Assembly (NCBI GenBank): GCA_963700885.1
Contig: CAVOZJ010000004.1
Span: forward strand, 92,084-156,083
Direction of reading: 5' to 3'
Length of the DNA stretch: 64,000 nt
Origin: Anderseniella sp963700885
GTDB taxonomy: Bacteria > Pseudomonadota > Alphaproteobacteria > Rhizobiales > Aestuariivirgaceae
Part shown: one piece after another, positions 45,113 through 54,899 of the stretch
Position numbering within the stretch: the stretch's first letter is position 1
How the letters are laid out: every line of letters begins with the position of its first letter
The notes under the pieces: generated by a model
What the model saw: only the letters and a program-made list of their open reading frames with translations
Database searches by the model: none
What the model was told of the DNA's origin: nothing
Translations under genes and position numbers: made by a program

Positions 45113-46990
45113 CTAACGAACCTTTCGCTGTCCGAACGTTGGCTGTACCTCGGGTATGGGAGGCATCTGCCAGGTGCCGGTGACCGGTATGCCGGTGTCG
45201 CGATTTATGATGACATCAAGCACAGTGGGAATGTTTGAACGCAACGCTTCGGCATAGGCGTCGCCGAACTGGTCGGGATGTTCGATACGGATGCCACGAC
45301 CTCCCATGGCTTCGGCCATCTTGCTGAAATCCGGGTTCCAGAGCTGCCCGGTCTGTTCGTTGACAAAGCTGGTGCCGATTTCGCGGCCGTCGAGATAAAA
45401 CCGCTGAAGATCCCTGATCGTTCCGATTGCATAATTGTTCTGCACCACCCAGACCGCCGGCAGGTTGTACTCAACCGCGGTTGCAACCGCGTGGGGCCAC
45501 ATCATGAACCCGCCATCGCCACACAGGGTTACGCATGGAGAATCCGGCCGCGCCAGGCGTGCGCCCAGCACACCGCACACACCAAATCCCATGGCCGCAA
45601 ATCCGCCGGACGTCAGATGGGTTCCCGGCACCTTGGTTTGCCAGTACTGCTCGGACCAGACCTGGCAGTTGCCAATGTCATCCACCATGACCGTACCCGG
45701 CGGCGACAGCCGGTTCATGTCCGCCAGCATGCGGCGCGGTTCGATTGGAACTTCGGAGCTGCGTTCAAAAGGCTCGCAGAAATTGCGCCATTCAGACTGC
45801 CAGCCCTGAATTTCGCGCCGCCATGCGTCACCCGACTTCAATCGCAGGGACTTGGCGTTGGCAATTTTCAGCGCCTGGCCCAGGAACTGTTTGGCATCGC
45901 CGGTAATGGCCACCTCAACGGGATAATTACGGCCGATCTCGTTGGCGTCGATATCCACCTGGATCAGTTTGGTCGGCGGAATATTGTACACATAGCCGGG
46001 GATCCAGGACCCGGTGTGCAGATCGTTGAACCGGGCTCCGATGGCGAGCACCACGTCCGCGTTGCGGCACGCCTCGGTGGCCGGATAATCGCCCCACACA
46101 CCGGCAATACCGAGGTGAAGCCTGTGATCAAACGGCAATGCGCCCTTGCCCATGAAGGATGTGTAGACCGGTATTTCCAGTTGCTCGGCCAGTGCTCTCA
46201 ACTCTTCGTAGGCGCCCGCCACCCGGATGCCGCCGCCGGCCAGTATCAACGGCCGCTGCGAGGAACACAACATGTCCAGCGCGCGCTCTATGGAATAGTC
46301 GGAAATGCCGGCGTTCCAGGTGGATGCCGGTTTGCGTTCAGCCGGCTCAGGTGTGCTGACCGGTGCTGATTCAATGTACAGGTCATATGGCATGTCGAAA
46401 TGAACCGGCCCCGGACGGCCTGTTCGCATCAACTGAAACGCCTCTGGCAGGGCGCTGCACAGATCCTCGACCTTGCGGATGCGGTAGGATTTTTTCACAA
46501 CCGGCTGGAAGATCGAAGACATGTCGCCATTGTATCTGTAGTCATCCTGCAGCGCGCCGCTGTTCACCTGGGTGGTCGGAACCTGGCCGGTGATCACGAA
46601 AAACGCCGAATTGTCGTAAAACGCGTTGGCCACGGAGATCATCATGTTCATCGGGCCGGGACCGGTGGATGCATAAACCGCCAGCGGCTGACCTGTCAGC
46701 CTGAAATAGACGTCCGCCATGAACCCTGCGCCCTGCTCTATCCGGGGCGAAATGTGGCGGATCCTGTCAGTGTGTTTCTGAATGCCATCCAGCAGTCCGA
46801 TTGCGCCGTGGCCGGCATAACCAAGGATGTAGGGGACCTTTTCCTTGATGAGATACTCGGCAATGATGTCAGCGCCGCGCATTTCGTTGCTGCCGGGCAT
46901 GCCGCTGTAACTGGCGGCAGGCGTAGTGTAGGAGTGGGACGGGGAATAGTTGCTGTAACCAGATGACGTGTATGCCTTGCGCCTGTCCAT
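45113..46990 (-). CDS. Thiamine-diphosphate-dependent enzyme (acetolactate-synthase-like)
   Basis: This protein of about 625 residues has three TPP-enzyme domains. The N-terminal PYR domain has Glu85 in RIEQGAGFMAD, the cofactor-activating glutamate. A central domain follows, and the PP domain has LCGDGGFMMWPHA to VVQNN, the GDG...NN metal/TPP motif. About 35 Ser/Tyr-rich residues precede the catalytic region (TSSGYSNYSPSHSYTTP), which is unusual. GGGAGGATG supports the ATG at 46990 rather than 47011. It could be an acetolactate-synthase relative or a lyase; the reaction is not determined. Confidence 0.85.
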   Translation of the reverse strand: MDRRKAYTSSGYSNYSPSHSYTTPAASYSGMPGSNEMRGADIIAEYLIKEKVPYILGYAGHGAIGLLDGIQKHTDRIRHISPRIEQGAGFMADVYFRLTGQPLAVYASTGPGPMNMMISVANAFYDNSAFFVITGQVPTTQVNSGALQDDYRYNGDMSSIFQPVVKKSYRIRKVEDLCSALPEAFQLMRTGRPGPVHFDMPYDLYIESAPVSTPEPAERKPASTWNAGISDYSIERALDMLCSSQRPLILAGGGIRVAGAYEELRALAEQLEIPVYTSFMGKGALPFDHRLHLGIAGVWGDYPATEACRNADVVLAIGARFNDLHTGSWIPGYVYNIPPTKLIQVDIDANEIGRNYPVEVAITGDAKQFLGQALKIANAKSLRLKSGDAWRREIQGWQSEWRNFCEPFERSSEVPIEPRRMLADMNRLSPPGTVMVDDIGNCQVWSEQYWQTKVPGTHLTSGGFAAMGFGVCGVLGARLARPDSPCVTLCGDGGFMMWPHAVATAVEYNLPAVWVVQNNYAIGTIRDLQRFYLDGREIGTSFVNEQTGQLWNPDFSKMAEAMGGRGIRIEHPDQFGDAYAEALRSNIPTVLDVIINRDTGIPVTGTWQMPPIPEVQPTFGQRKVR

Positions 46991-47249
46991 CTCATCCTCC
47001 CGTTCATGCATCCGTGGCCGTCACAAAAGATATCCGAGGGTATTGCGGGCTTTGACAGGAGTCACCTGCAAATTCTCACCGCCGCAAGCGCTGCAGTTGC
47101 GGCGCCGGAGCCTGTTCCGGCACGACCTTCACGCAACGCCAGAACTCACTGGAGAATCCGCGATGCCTGTGCCAGTCTTGCCAGGCAGACAAGATCGACC
47201 GGGGATAACCGGATACACCATGGTTTCACCGCAACATCCGGGTATTTGA

Positions 47250-48779
47250 ATGCAATCCGATATTGCCGCCAAAGCCGAAAGCTGGCAGGACACATTGGCG
47301 CTTTTGCTGAGTGGCCGGTCGCTGCGCATGCTGCTGCTGGGGTTTTCGTCCGGCCTGCCGATACTGCTGGTGTTCTCCACCCTGTCGGTGTGGCTGATCA
47401 AGGCCGGCGTAGAGCGCGATCTGGTGACATTTTTCAGCTGGGCAGGCCTTGCCTACGGCTTCAAGTTTGTCTGGTCGCCGCTGATTGACCGGATACCCCT
47501 GCCCTATCTGGCGCGCCGCATGGGCCATCGCCGGGCCTGGCTGCTGTTTTCGCAACTGTGCATCATCGCAGCGCTGCTTTTTACCGCGACAACCGATCCG
47601 GCCATTTCGCTGGTCTGGACTGCCGCCGGCGCGGTCGCGATCGGGTTCACCAGCGCTACTCAGGATATTATCATCGACGCCTATCGCATCGAGTCCGCCC
47701 CGCCGCGCATGCAGGCATTCCTGTCGGCTACCTATGTCGCGGGATACCGCATCGCCATGCTGACCGCAGGAGCCGGTTCCCTGTGGTTTGCCTCATGGCT
47801 GGGGGCTGAAACCTACGACCCGGAAACCTGGCAATCGGTCTACCGGCTGATGGCGGGCTTCATGCTGGTAGGCGTCGCGGCCACGCTGATATCGCCGGAA
47901 CCTGCCGCCGGCGGCGACGCCGCCACAAACAGGATGGTGCAACTGAAACTGTTCCTGGCCTTCGTCGCCGGCGTCGCGGGGCTGATATTCATGTTCAACC
48001 TGTTTCCCGGCACACCGGAAAACCTTGGCCCGTTTGCCACGCTGGGTTTCAACTCTGCCCGGTTGCTGGTCAGCCTGGCCGCAGCAGGACTGGTGGTGTA
48101 CGGCCTGGCGAAACTCCGCTTCGTTCCGGCACATGAGGCCCGCAAGGCCTACGTCGAACCGTTTACCGATTTCATTGACCGCTACGGCAGGACGGCAGTT
48201 GTGATCCTGGTGCTGATCGGAGTTTACCGGATTGCCGACATTGTCATGGGCGCGGTCGCCAACGTGTTTTACCTGGAAATGGGTTTTGATATCGCCCAGA
48301 TCGCCACTTATTCAAAGTTCTACGGCCTGGTCGCCACCATCGCTGGCGGATTTCTGGGCGGCATCCTGGCCAGCCGTATCGGCGTCATGCGCGGGCTGTT
48401 CATCGGCGCCCTGCTGGCGGCCGCCAGCAATCTGCTGTTTGCCTACCTGGCAACCCAGGGCGCCAATCTCAACCTGCTGATTGCGGTAATCACGGCCGAC
48501 AACCTGTCGGCCGGTTTTGCGGTTGCCTCGTTCGTGGCCTATCTTTCGGCCCTGACGAATGTCTCGTTCACGGCCACCCAGTACGCCCTTTTCAGCTCCA
48601 TCATGCTGCTGGTGCCCAAGGCGCTTGCGGGATATGCCGGGTCCATCGTCACCGCAACCGGGTATCCGGGCTTTTTCATCTTCACCGCGCTGTTGGGTCT
48701 GCCGGTTCTGGTGCTGGTTTACTGGGCCGGCAAGCTGGCGCCTGTGGATGAGGGACAGGCGGAACAACCAGTAGCATGA
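47250..48779 (+). CDS. AmpG-family MFS permease (muropeptide transporter-like)
   Basis: This 509-residue protein has about 12-14 membrane segments. AmpG-like signatures include MLLLGFSSGLPILLVFSTLS at the start, WAGLAYGFKFVWSPLIDRIP, GHRRAWLLFSQL and GFTSATQDIIIDAYRIE. AmpG imports anhydromuropeptides from the periplasm for wall recycling. Its length exceeds E. coli AmpG slightly. It is the last intact core-type gene before the IS element; its stop is 108 bases before the target duplication. Confidence 0.9.
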   Translation: MQSDIAAKAESWQDTLALLLSGRSLRMLLLGFSSGLPILLVFSTLSVWLIKAGVERDLVTFFSWAGLAYGFKFVWSPLIDRIPLPYLARRMGHRRAWLLFSQLCIIAALLFTATTDPAISLVWTAAGAVAIGFTSATQDIIIDAYRIESAPPRMQAFLSATYVAGYRIAMLTAGAGSLWFASWLGAETYDPETWQSVYRLMAGFMLVGVAATLISPEPAAGGDAATNRMVQLKLFLAFVAGVAGLIFMFNLFPGTPENLGPFATLGFNSARLLVSLAAAGLVVYGLAKLRFVPAHEARKAYVEPFTDFIDRYGRTAVVILVLIGVYRIADIVMGAVANVFYLEMGFDIAQIATYSKFYGLVATIAGGFLGGILASRIGVMRGLFIGALLAAASNLLFAYLATQGANLNLLIAVITADNLSAGFAVASFVAYLSALTNVSFTATQYALFSSIMLLVPKALAGYAGSIVTATGYPGFFIFTALLGLPVLVLVYWAGKLAPVDEGQAEQPVA

Positions 48780-48887
48780 GTTAAGTGGCGTCAGGTTTCC
48801 TAATCCGGAATTGTTGGATCGCAAATTGAACCATGCTCTGCCAATGTTTGTTCAAGTCATAAACCCATTGTCTCACTTGGCACTATA

Positions 48888-48895
48888 TGAAAACG
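48888..48895. repeat. Left 8-bp target-site duplication
   Basis: TGAAAACG directly abuts the left end of the IS256-family element and is identical to 50214-50221. Confidence 0.8.
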
Positions 48896-50213
48896 GATAA
48901 CGTAAAAATTTTTCGCACTTTTGGATTTGACGGTTCCTTTCGGTTATTCTGGAAGGATCGATATGATGAGTGAAGACAAGAAGGGCGAAGGCATGGGTCA
49001 GGTGATCCAGATTGATGATGCCCGCATCAGGGATCATCTTGGCGAGATGGTTCGCGGGACGGTTGAAGAGACGCTGAATGCGCTGCTTGATGCCGAAGCG
49101 GACCGTTTGTGCGGTGCCGGGCGCTATGAACGCAGTGAGAGGGGCGCACGGACACACGGGCTGGCGGTTATGAACGGTCGCTGCACACCAGGGCCGGTGA
49201 AGTCAAACTGAAGGTCCCCAAGCTTCGCCGGCAGACATTTGAGACAGCGATCATCGAGCGCTACCGGCGGCGTGAGAGCTCTGTTGAAGAAGCGCTTGTG
49301 GAGATGTATCTGGCGGGGGTTTCGAGTGCGCCGTGTTGAGGATATCACCGAGGCGCTTTCGAGTACCCGGGTATCACCCGGTACGATTTCCAATCTGAAC
49401 AAGAAGATCTATGCCCAGATCGAAGCCTGGCGTCACCGCAGCATTGAGGGTGATCATCCCTATCTGTATCTGGACGGCATTGTCATGAAGCGCACGTGGG
49501 CTGGTGAAGTGCGCAATGTGTCCTTGCTGGTGGCCAGTGCGGTCAATGCCGAGGGTTACCGCGAGATACTGGGTATCTGCGAGGGCGCCAAGGAGGACAA
49601 GTCGGGCTGGTCGGCGTTCCTGCGCCATCTGGTGGATCGCGGTTTGAGCGGTGTTCAACTGATCATCTCCGATGCCTGCCGGGGTTTGGTGGAAAGTGTG
49701 GCCGATTATCTTCCCGATGCCCGCTGGCAGCGCTGCATGGTGCATTTCTACCGCAATGTGTTTTCCCATGTACCAACGGCGAGGGTTCGCGAGGTGAGCC
49801 ACATGCTCAAGGCGATCCATGCCCAGGAGAACCGCGAGGCGGCGCAGGAAAAGGCAGAAGCCGTGCTTGCCTCGTTACGCGGCCAGCGCCTGGTTCGCGC
49901 TGCTGAGCTGATCGAGGAGAGTATCGGTGAGACATTGACCTACTATGCTTTTCCCGACAGTCACTGGCGCAAGATCCGCACCAACAATCCGCTGGAACGC
50001 ATCATGAAGGAGATCCGCAGACGCACCCGTGTCGTGGGCGCATTCCCTGATGGTCAGTCGTGCCTCAACCTGGCCGCTGCCCGGCTCAGGCACATCGCAT
50101 CGGGCAAGTGGGCAACACGCAAGTACATGGACATGAAACCGCTGTTTGAACAGCAAACATCAACCCACGGAGCCGTCGCCTGAAAAAATGTGCGAAAGAT
50201 TTTGGACACTACC
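48896..50213 (+). mobile_element. IS256-family insertion sequence, 1318 bp
   Basis: The element is bounded by 8-bp direct repeats and has imperfect inverted ends of about 24 bases. The right end, read inward, is GGTAGTGTCCAAAATCTTTC continuing GCAC; the left end begins GATAACGT and shares the inner AAAA(T)nTTTCGCAC. The ends match at about 17 of 24 positions with one gap. Inside is a mutator-type transposase. Size, 8-bp duplication and transposase all fit IS256. The left end has drifted more than the right. Confidence 0.88.
48963..50183 (+). pseudogene. IS256-family (mutator) transposase, two frameshifts
   Basis: The product would be about 400 residues. The first part reads correctly from MSEDKKGEGMGQVIQIDD to GRYERSE (about 49138). 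The next stretch is readable only in the +2 frame (TRAGGYERSLHTRAGEVKLK to EEALVEMYLAGVS). The original frame resumes after about 49324 with RRVEDITEALSSTRVSPGTI. The DDE residues appear present (LYLDGIVMKRTW, LIISDACRGL, RTNNPLERIMKEIRRR). The two shifts offset each other but leave stops between, so no full protein is made unless the sequence is in error there. Confidence 0.85.
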
Positions 50214-50221
50214 TGAAAACG
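50214..50221. repeat. Right 8-bp target-site duplication
   Basis: TGAAAACG, identical to 48888-48895, directly follows the right end of the insertion sequence. Confidence 0.8.
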
Positions 50222-50422
50222 CTTGCGGGACGGGCGATCAAAATGACCCAGATTGAGTGGAAACTTCTCTACGCTAACGGAGCAAGTCTAGGTTATGCCT
50301 CAGTCTCAAAGGCGACACCAATTCGACCAATCCAAAGGGGCAAATGAGTTCTGCTAGTGAAACTTTGGATGCTAGATTTCTGCTTATTTTGTCTGCGCGC
50401 TATTTCCAATTGACGGGTTTGA

Positions 50423-52336
50423 TTATGTTAGGGTTTGTCGAATGATTTCTTCGACATCTGCACTCAAAGTTGAGCCTTCGACGGTCTCAATCAGTTTGCC
50501 AGGGAAGTGGGCATCGTACCAAAGAGTCTTCTTTTCTTTATGAGCCGCGTACGCTGTGTTCCCTCGCATACCCCAGTGTTCCCAGTAGAATTTTTCTCCA
50601 CGTACGCGGACTGTAAAATCGGGCAGAAAAAAACTTCCATCGTCTGCATACAAGGGTTCTTCATATGTGAAGGGGATGCGAGCCTGATGAAGCAGGTTTG
50701 CAATTATCACCTCCGATTTTGAACGAACCATATCGCGACTTAGGGCTTCGTGGATCTTGCCACTTTCATACCAGTCGTTCCGTGCCAACAGCCTATCGTC
50801 AATCGATCTGAAGATTCCGAACAGCGAGGAACTCACAAGCAAACTCTGAGCGTTCTCTTTTCGACGCGCTTCGAGCAGAGGCGTAAGATTACCTTGAACG
50901 TACAGTGCACAGTGCCCTTGGGCACGGGTTAAGGCAGTATAGAGCAGCTCAGCGGACAGCGGCCTCTTTGAAGCCGGCAAAATTACAAAGGTTTTTTCAA
51001 ACTCGCTCCCCTGGGATTTATGAATGGAGATCGCGTATGCAAGTTCGCAATTCTCTTCCACACTTTCGGAAGTGAACCTGCCTTTCGAACCTGTTGGAAG
51101 GTCCCGACCGTAATTCACACACAGTTTCGCTTTTCGGGCGAATTTAACCTGAAATCGTTTGAGGCGCTTTCTGCTATATCCAGCGAACACCTTTTTCAGG
51201 TCCGAGCGGTCATAATTATGTGGTTCTGCATATCCGATTTCGCCGTTGAAAAGTTCAACTTGCCGGGGCTTTCCAAGATCGAAATCATACGCCCAAATTC
51301 CACGGCTGGATGTCCTGTTACGGACCTGGATAACTTTATCATTCAGTGTGATGCCGTCGACAGCACCCACACGATCGATCAGGTCATTGGTCAGTACCGA
51401 CTGCAGTTCAATGTTCAGCGCCTCTACGCCATGGAGTTCGCCGCGATGCGGTGTCAGCACCTGGAGGCGTTCTGGGCTGTTTTGAATGATTTCATTGCGC
51501 CAGAGCTTGTAAACTGGCTCGTCCGCCGCCTGTTGCGGCAAGGCAGAAATCAAGTCGGATACAGGACGTTCAACGAGGTCATCGGGAGTGTTCCAGTAAA
51601 CGATGTCCAGGTCGTCCTCAACCTTGCCGCCCTGGTGAATTTTCTGAAGGAGAGATTCTGCTTCAGGTGACGTCTGAACATCTTGCATTGCAGAATTGAC
51701 GAGGAACAGCTCAGCAAGGCTGAGGATACCATCCCCCTTTCCGTCCAACTGGTTTTCCATCTGCCGCATGTTGGTTTCAAGCACAGCCAGGTTAGGCGCG
51801 TTAACTCCACGCAGCCATTCGATGATGTCCGAAAAAACCCGTCCCCTGCCAATGGGTGGGAGTTGGTTGTGGTCACCAACGAGTATCAGGCGCTTTGCGT
51901 TTTGCCATTCGATCGATCGGAAAAACGTAGCTGCAAGAGCGAGGTCGAGCATTGAGGTCTCATCGATGACAATTGTTCCCTCCAGATCAATCTGCTTACC
52001 GCCCCATCGTTTGAAAGTCAGGTTGTTATTCAACCAACCATTGGAAGCTAGGAACGAGTGGATAGTAGATGCACCTATGCCACTGATATTGTGTTTGTCA
52101 AAAACAGCGCGGACACGGTCAGTCGCCTTGCCGGTTGGCGTCATCACGTGGATCGGAGCGCCAGCACCATCAACTTGGCGGATGCCTTTGACGAGTGCGC
52201 GGATGATGGTGGTCTTGCCGGTTCCTGCGCGGCCTGAGACAACCGAAAGGGGCATTCTGAAAATTTGGGCACATTGCTCAGCCTGTCCTTCAATAGCCGT
52301 TCGATAGGAATCGCCACCCTTCTTCGCTTGGAACAA
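50423..52336 (-). CDS. RecD-like superfamily-1 helicase with C-terminal PD-(D/E)xK-type domain, N-terminally truncated
   Basis: This 637-residue frame begins almost at the motor domain. Walker A is SGRAGTGKTT (residues 34-43), followed by TIVIDETSMLDLALAA and ILVGDHNQLPPIGRG. The UvrD-C2 motif reads ELAYAISIHKSQGSEF with TALTRAQGH. The C-terminal domain of about 110 residues has SEVIIANLL, LPDFTV and WEHWGM, matching the E-PD-ExH layout of a nuclease-like fold. The several hundred residues normally preceding such helicases are missing. Directly upstream is part of a glycosyltransferase in another frame. Resembles helicases of defence or repair systems; likely a remnant. Confidence 0.75.
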   Translation of the reverse strand: MFQAKKGGDSYRTAIEGQAEQCAQIFRMPLSVVSGRAGTGKTTIIRALVKGIRQVDGAGAPIHVMTPTGKATDRVRAVFDKHNISGIGASTIHSFLASNGWLNNNLTFKRWGGKQIDLEGTIVIDETSMLDLALAATFFRSIEWQNAKRLILVGDHNQLPPIGRGRVFSDIIEWLRGVNAPNLAVLETNMRQMENQLDGKGDGILSLAELFLVNSAMQDVQTSPEAESLLQKIHQGGKVEDDLDIVYWNTPDDLVERPVSDLISALPQQAADEPVYKLWRNEIIQNSPERLQVLTPHRGELHGVEALNIELQSVLTNDLIDRVGAVDGITLNDKVIQVRNRTSSRGIWAYDFDLGKPRQVELFNGEIGYAEPHNYDRSDLKKVFAGYSRKRLKRFQVKFARKAKLCVNYGRDLPTGSKGRFTSESVEENCELAYAISIHKSQGSEFEKTFVILPASKRPLSAELLYTALTRAQGHCALYVQGNLTPLLEARRKENAQSLLVSSSLFGIFRSIDDRLLARNDWYESGKIHEALSRDMVRSKSEVIIANLLHQARIPFTYEEPLYADDGSFFLPDFTVRVRGEKFYWEHWGMRGNTAYAAHKEKKTLWYDAHFPGKLIETVEGSTLSADVEEIIRQTLT

Positions 52337-53160
52337 TGCAAAACTGTTGGGAATTTGCCCCGGTCGTCCGCGTCAATATGAAGATGGTCCTTGTGCCGGA
52401 TGACGTCCTGTCGCTTGGCCGAAATAGCATACCGATGCCGCCCCCTGAATTTGGTGTAGCCAAGCAGGCTTCCCGTTGTGTAGTCAAAAACAGTCTTGCC
52501 GCCGTTAGTTTGAACAAGTTCATCAATGTCCACAATAAGCGTTGCAGCGCTTTCACGCAGATAACTCAAGCGGGCGAGATTGAAGAGAGCCGTTTGCAAG
52601 AACTTTGCCCTGGCCCGCCAATTGACGCGTACATGTGGTCCGTACTTGAAGGGTGCCGAGACGACCTTGAACGTCTTCAGGCCGTCAATACCTGACAACG
52701 TGCCGGCAATGTCAGCGAGCGAATAGGCGTCCGAGCCATTGTCGAAGAACAGGATGGCTTCCACGCCCTGCCGGTGCACGTGATGCGCAGCCCAGTCTTC
52801 AATCCATTGCAACCTGTTGTTCTTGGACACGGTGACCAGACAGTTCAGCCCGGCAAACTCTTTCGCTCCGTCATCGCGTACCGGTATCGACAGCTCAAGG
52901 TCTTTCCAACTCAGCCGCATGACCTGTGGCTGGAACCCGGTCTGCAACACAAGGCGGTCGAACCCTAGCGCCTTGTGCAGGCGCTTGTTGGAAACGGTAA
53001 CTTCATCAAACTGGAACGTGCCGGATGAGATGATTTTTTGCAGGTTGAGCAGCTTGGGCGCGATCAGCGTAACGGTGCCCCGGGACGCAGTGTAGAAAGC
53101 GTCATAGAACAAGGTCTTGAAGTCATACAGTTCGTCGTAGTTTTCAGGTGTGTTGGGCAA
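52144..53160 (-). CDS. Glycosyltransferase (GT92/GT2-like), C-terminally truncated
   Basis: The 338-residue frame is a glycosyltransferase only to about residue 278 (about 52,330). It shows LNCLVTVSKNNRLQWIEDWA then HHVHRQGVEAILFFDNGSDA and TLIVDIDELV, with an Asp-x-Asp-like acceptor site. After HCSKRRR the frame enters the helicase coding sequence out of frame, so its last 60 residues are not native. Its missing C-terminus and the helicase's missing N-terminus meet at the same point. Probably a deletion or recombination junction. Confidence 0.7.
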   Translation of the reverse strand: MPNTPENYDELYDFKTLFYDAFYTASRGTVTLIAPKLLNLQKIISSGTFQFDEVTVSNKRLHKALGFDRLVLQTGFQPQVMRLSWKDLELSIPVRDDGAKEFAGLNCLVTVSKNNRLQWIEDWAAHHVHRQGVEAILFFDNGSDAYSLADIAGTLSGIDGLKTFKVVSAPFKYGPHVRVNWRARAKFLQTALFNLARLSYLRESAATLIVDIDELVQTNGGKTVFDYTTGSLLGYTKFRGRHRYAISAKRQDVIRHKDHLHIDADDRGKFPTVLHCSKRRRVAIPIERLLKDRLSNVPKFSECPFRLSQAAQEPARPPSSAHSSKASAKLMVLALRST

Positions 53161-53428
53161 AGCATGAACGCGCTCCCGTTTCAGCGGGACCGCTTGTGGA
53201 ATGACGCATCCTGCAAGATGTTCGATTTTCGCGTCACCGTTTTCCTCTGAGCTGTTTTTTGCTCAATTGATGCAAGGCATGAACATGGGCGGTGTTAAAT
53301 TGCACCGTGTCCGACAAGTCAACCATCCCGCCATCTCTATTACCTGATAATCCTGATAATTCCCCCTATTCGCAATGGCTTGTCACACTTGCGCGCCATC
53401 CCCTAACTTATGGCCGGTGGGACTGGCG

Positions 53429-53560
53429 TTACATTGCATTTTCCTCAAACTCACCAGGGCTGAGATAGCCCAGTGTCGAATGTCTTCGTTTTGGATTATA
53501 GAAGCGCTCGATGTAATCGAACACGTCTGCTCTCGCATCATCCCTGGATCTGAGGGGCGA
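53429..53560 (-). pseudogene. IS3-family transposase C-terminal fragment
   Basis: On the minus strand the bases read DDARADVFDYIERFYNPKRR then HSTLGYLSPGEFEENAM and a stop. The ERFYNPKRRHSTLGYLSP motif is the end of the IS3-family OrfB integrase domain. Only about 40 residues survive; no upstream transposase or matching end was found. A scar of an older insertion. Confidence 0.85.
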
Positions 53561-53728
53561 GTCTGTTGTTACTATCAGTTTGAAATCAGATCACCGAAAG
53601 CCCAGACTGGATGCGCCTTCTCCCTACAAAGGCGCGGGCTCAACGATCAGATCAGCAAAGGCCAATTCATGCATTTGGTAAACTGTCACCGTAAATAACG
53701 ACTGCAGCTATCGTCGAGTTGTCGCACT

Positions 53729-54622
53729 TTACTGCCACTCGAATTCGTTGCCGATGAATTCGAACAACTCCTGATTGAGTGCCCTAAAATAATCGTTCAG
53801 ATAGTCTCATAGACAGCAGCACTAACAGGTTCCCGATTAAATCCGACTTGCTTGGGTGAGAGATCGCTGATTTCTATATCTGGATCGACATCGAGGAATC
53901 GTATATTTCCCTCAGTGTTTGGATCGGATTTTCAGAAAAACGTTCACTACCAATTACCAAAATGTTGTCAGAAGCGAATTGTTGATAGTATCTCACCAGT
54001 TGTTCCTTATACATTCTCTGCGTTTGTATATTGCTCCCTCAACTTTCATGGCTTCCAAAATTTGCTTTTGATCCCTCCCCTTCTTGATGTTGTGAAAATA
54101 ATGAGAAATCGCACGTTCAGTTGGGTTCCGGAGCAATACTATCAATTTAACATTTGGAATTAAACTTGCAATTCGTACTGAGGATGCAGGATAAATCAAA
54201 TAATCCGGGGATGCCTCAAATGTTAATGAACCACTTGGCATATCTTTCATTCTAGGAAAATGTGATCTATACCATTTTTCACCTTTTGCATAATAATTAT
54301 CATGAGAAAAATATCGAATCTCTTTATAATTTGACCTAAATAATTGAGGATGTTGACCAAGATACTTGAATAAGCTGGATGTGCCGCACTTCATCCCTCC
54401 AATAATGATAAAACCGGGAAGTGCACGTTCCTGCCATCCCTTCTCCCGCTTTTTTGTAAGTAAATCGATATAAATCTGTACCAACCTGTCTTCTGCGTCC
54501 TTGATGACCGGATACCGGTTCAGCACATGCAAATAGGACAAGATTGCAGCCCTTTCGATTTGCCTTATAGATATTTGTCGATATTTGTCATTGCGTGATG
54601 CCCGGGCGTCTTCAGCCCCCAT
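53729..54622 (-). pseudogene. Sulfotransferase, broken by about three frameshifts
   Basis: The intact first 200 residues have the PAPS 5'-phosphate loop GGMKCGTSS (75-83), an RYFSHDNYYAKGEKWYRSHF segment and the 3'-phosphate site RNPTERAIS. They match the heparan N-sulfotransferase-like family. The frame stops at 53993, but the homologous remainder continues in other frames. MYKEQLVRYYQQFASDNILV with IGSERFSENPIQTLREIYD follows a shift near 54025. FLDVDPDIEISDLSPKQVGF needs one more, and NDYFRALNQELFEFIGNEFE needs a third, ending at 53729. Total would be about 298 residues. Confidence 0.8.
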
Positions 54623-54899
54623 TAAGCGTCAGAGAAGAAAGTTAGTGCATGGCGGGGCATTGATCCATGGGGATGATGCGCCCAGGAGGCCCGGCCGCAA
54701 TTAACTGCATGGCTTTGGGTGCTGCGCGCACACCACGTCCAGATTTGCATTTCATCTACTGTGAGCACCCAACTCAACGATCGCGGTGGCAGGCCCCGGT
54801 GAGCTCGCGACGAAGTCAAACGAAAGTTCAAGAGTTTTCGCGCCAGACCTTGTCAGGCCGGGAAACTGACACGCAAGCCTTTCTTACTCGGATAGCAAC

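Noticed and set aside
45278..46369. 363-codon plus-strand frame
   Set aside because: Antisense to the thiamine-diphosphate enzyme, which has intact catalytic motifs.
48963..50183. Programmed frameshifting in the transposase
   Set aside because: IS256-type transposases are single-frame, and two opposite shifts without slippery sites fit mutation or error better.
54622..54831. 69-codon minus-strand frame
   Set aside because: No motif, no neighbour support, lies in debris between two broken genes.
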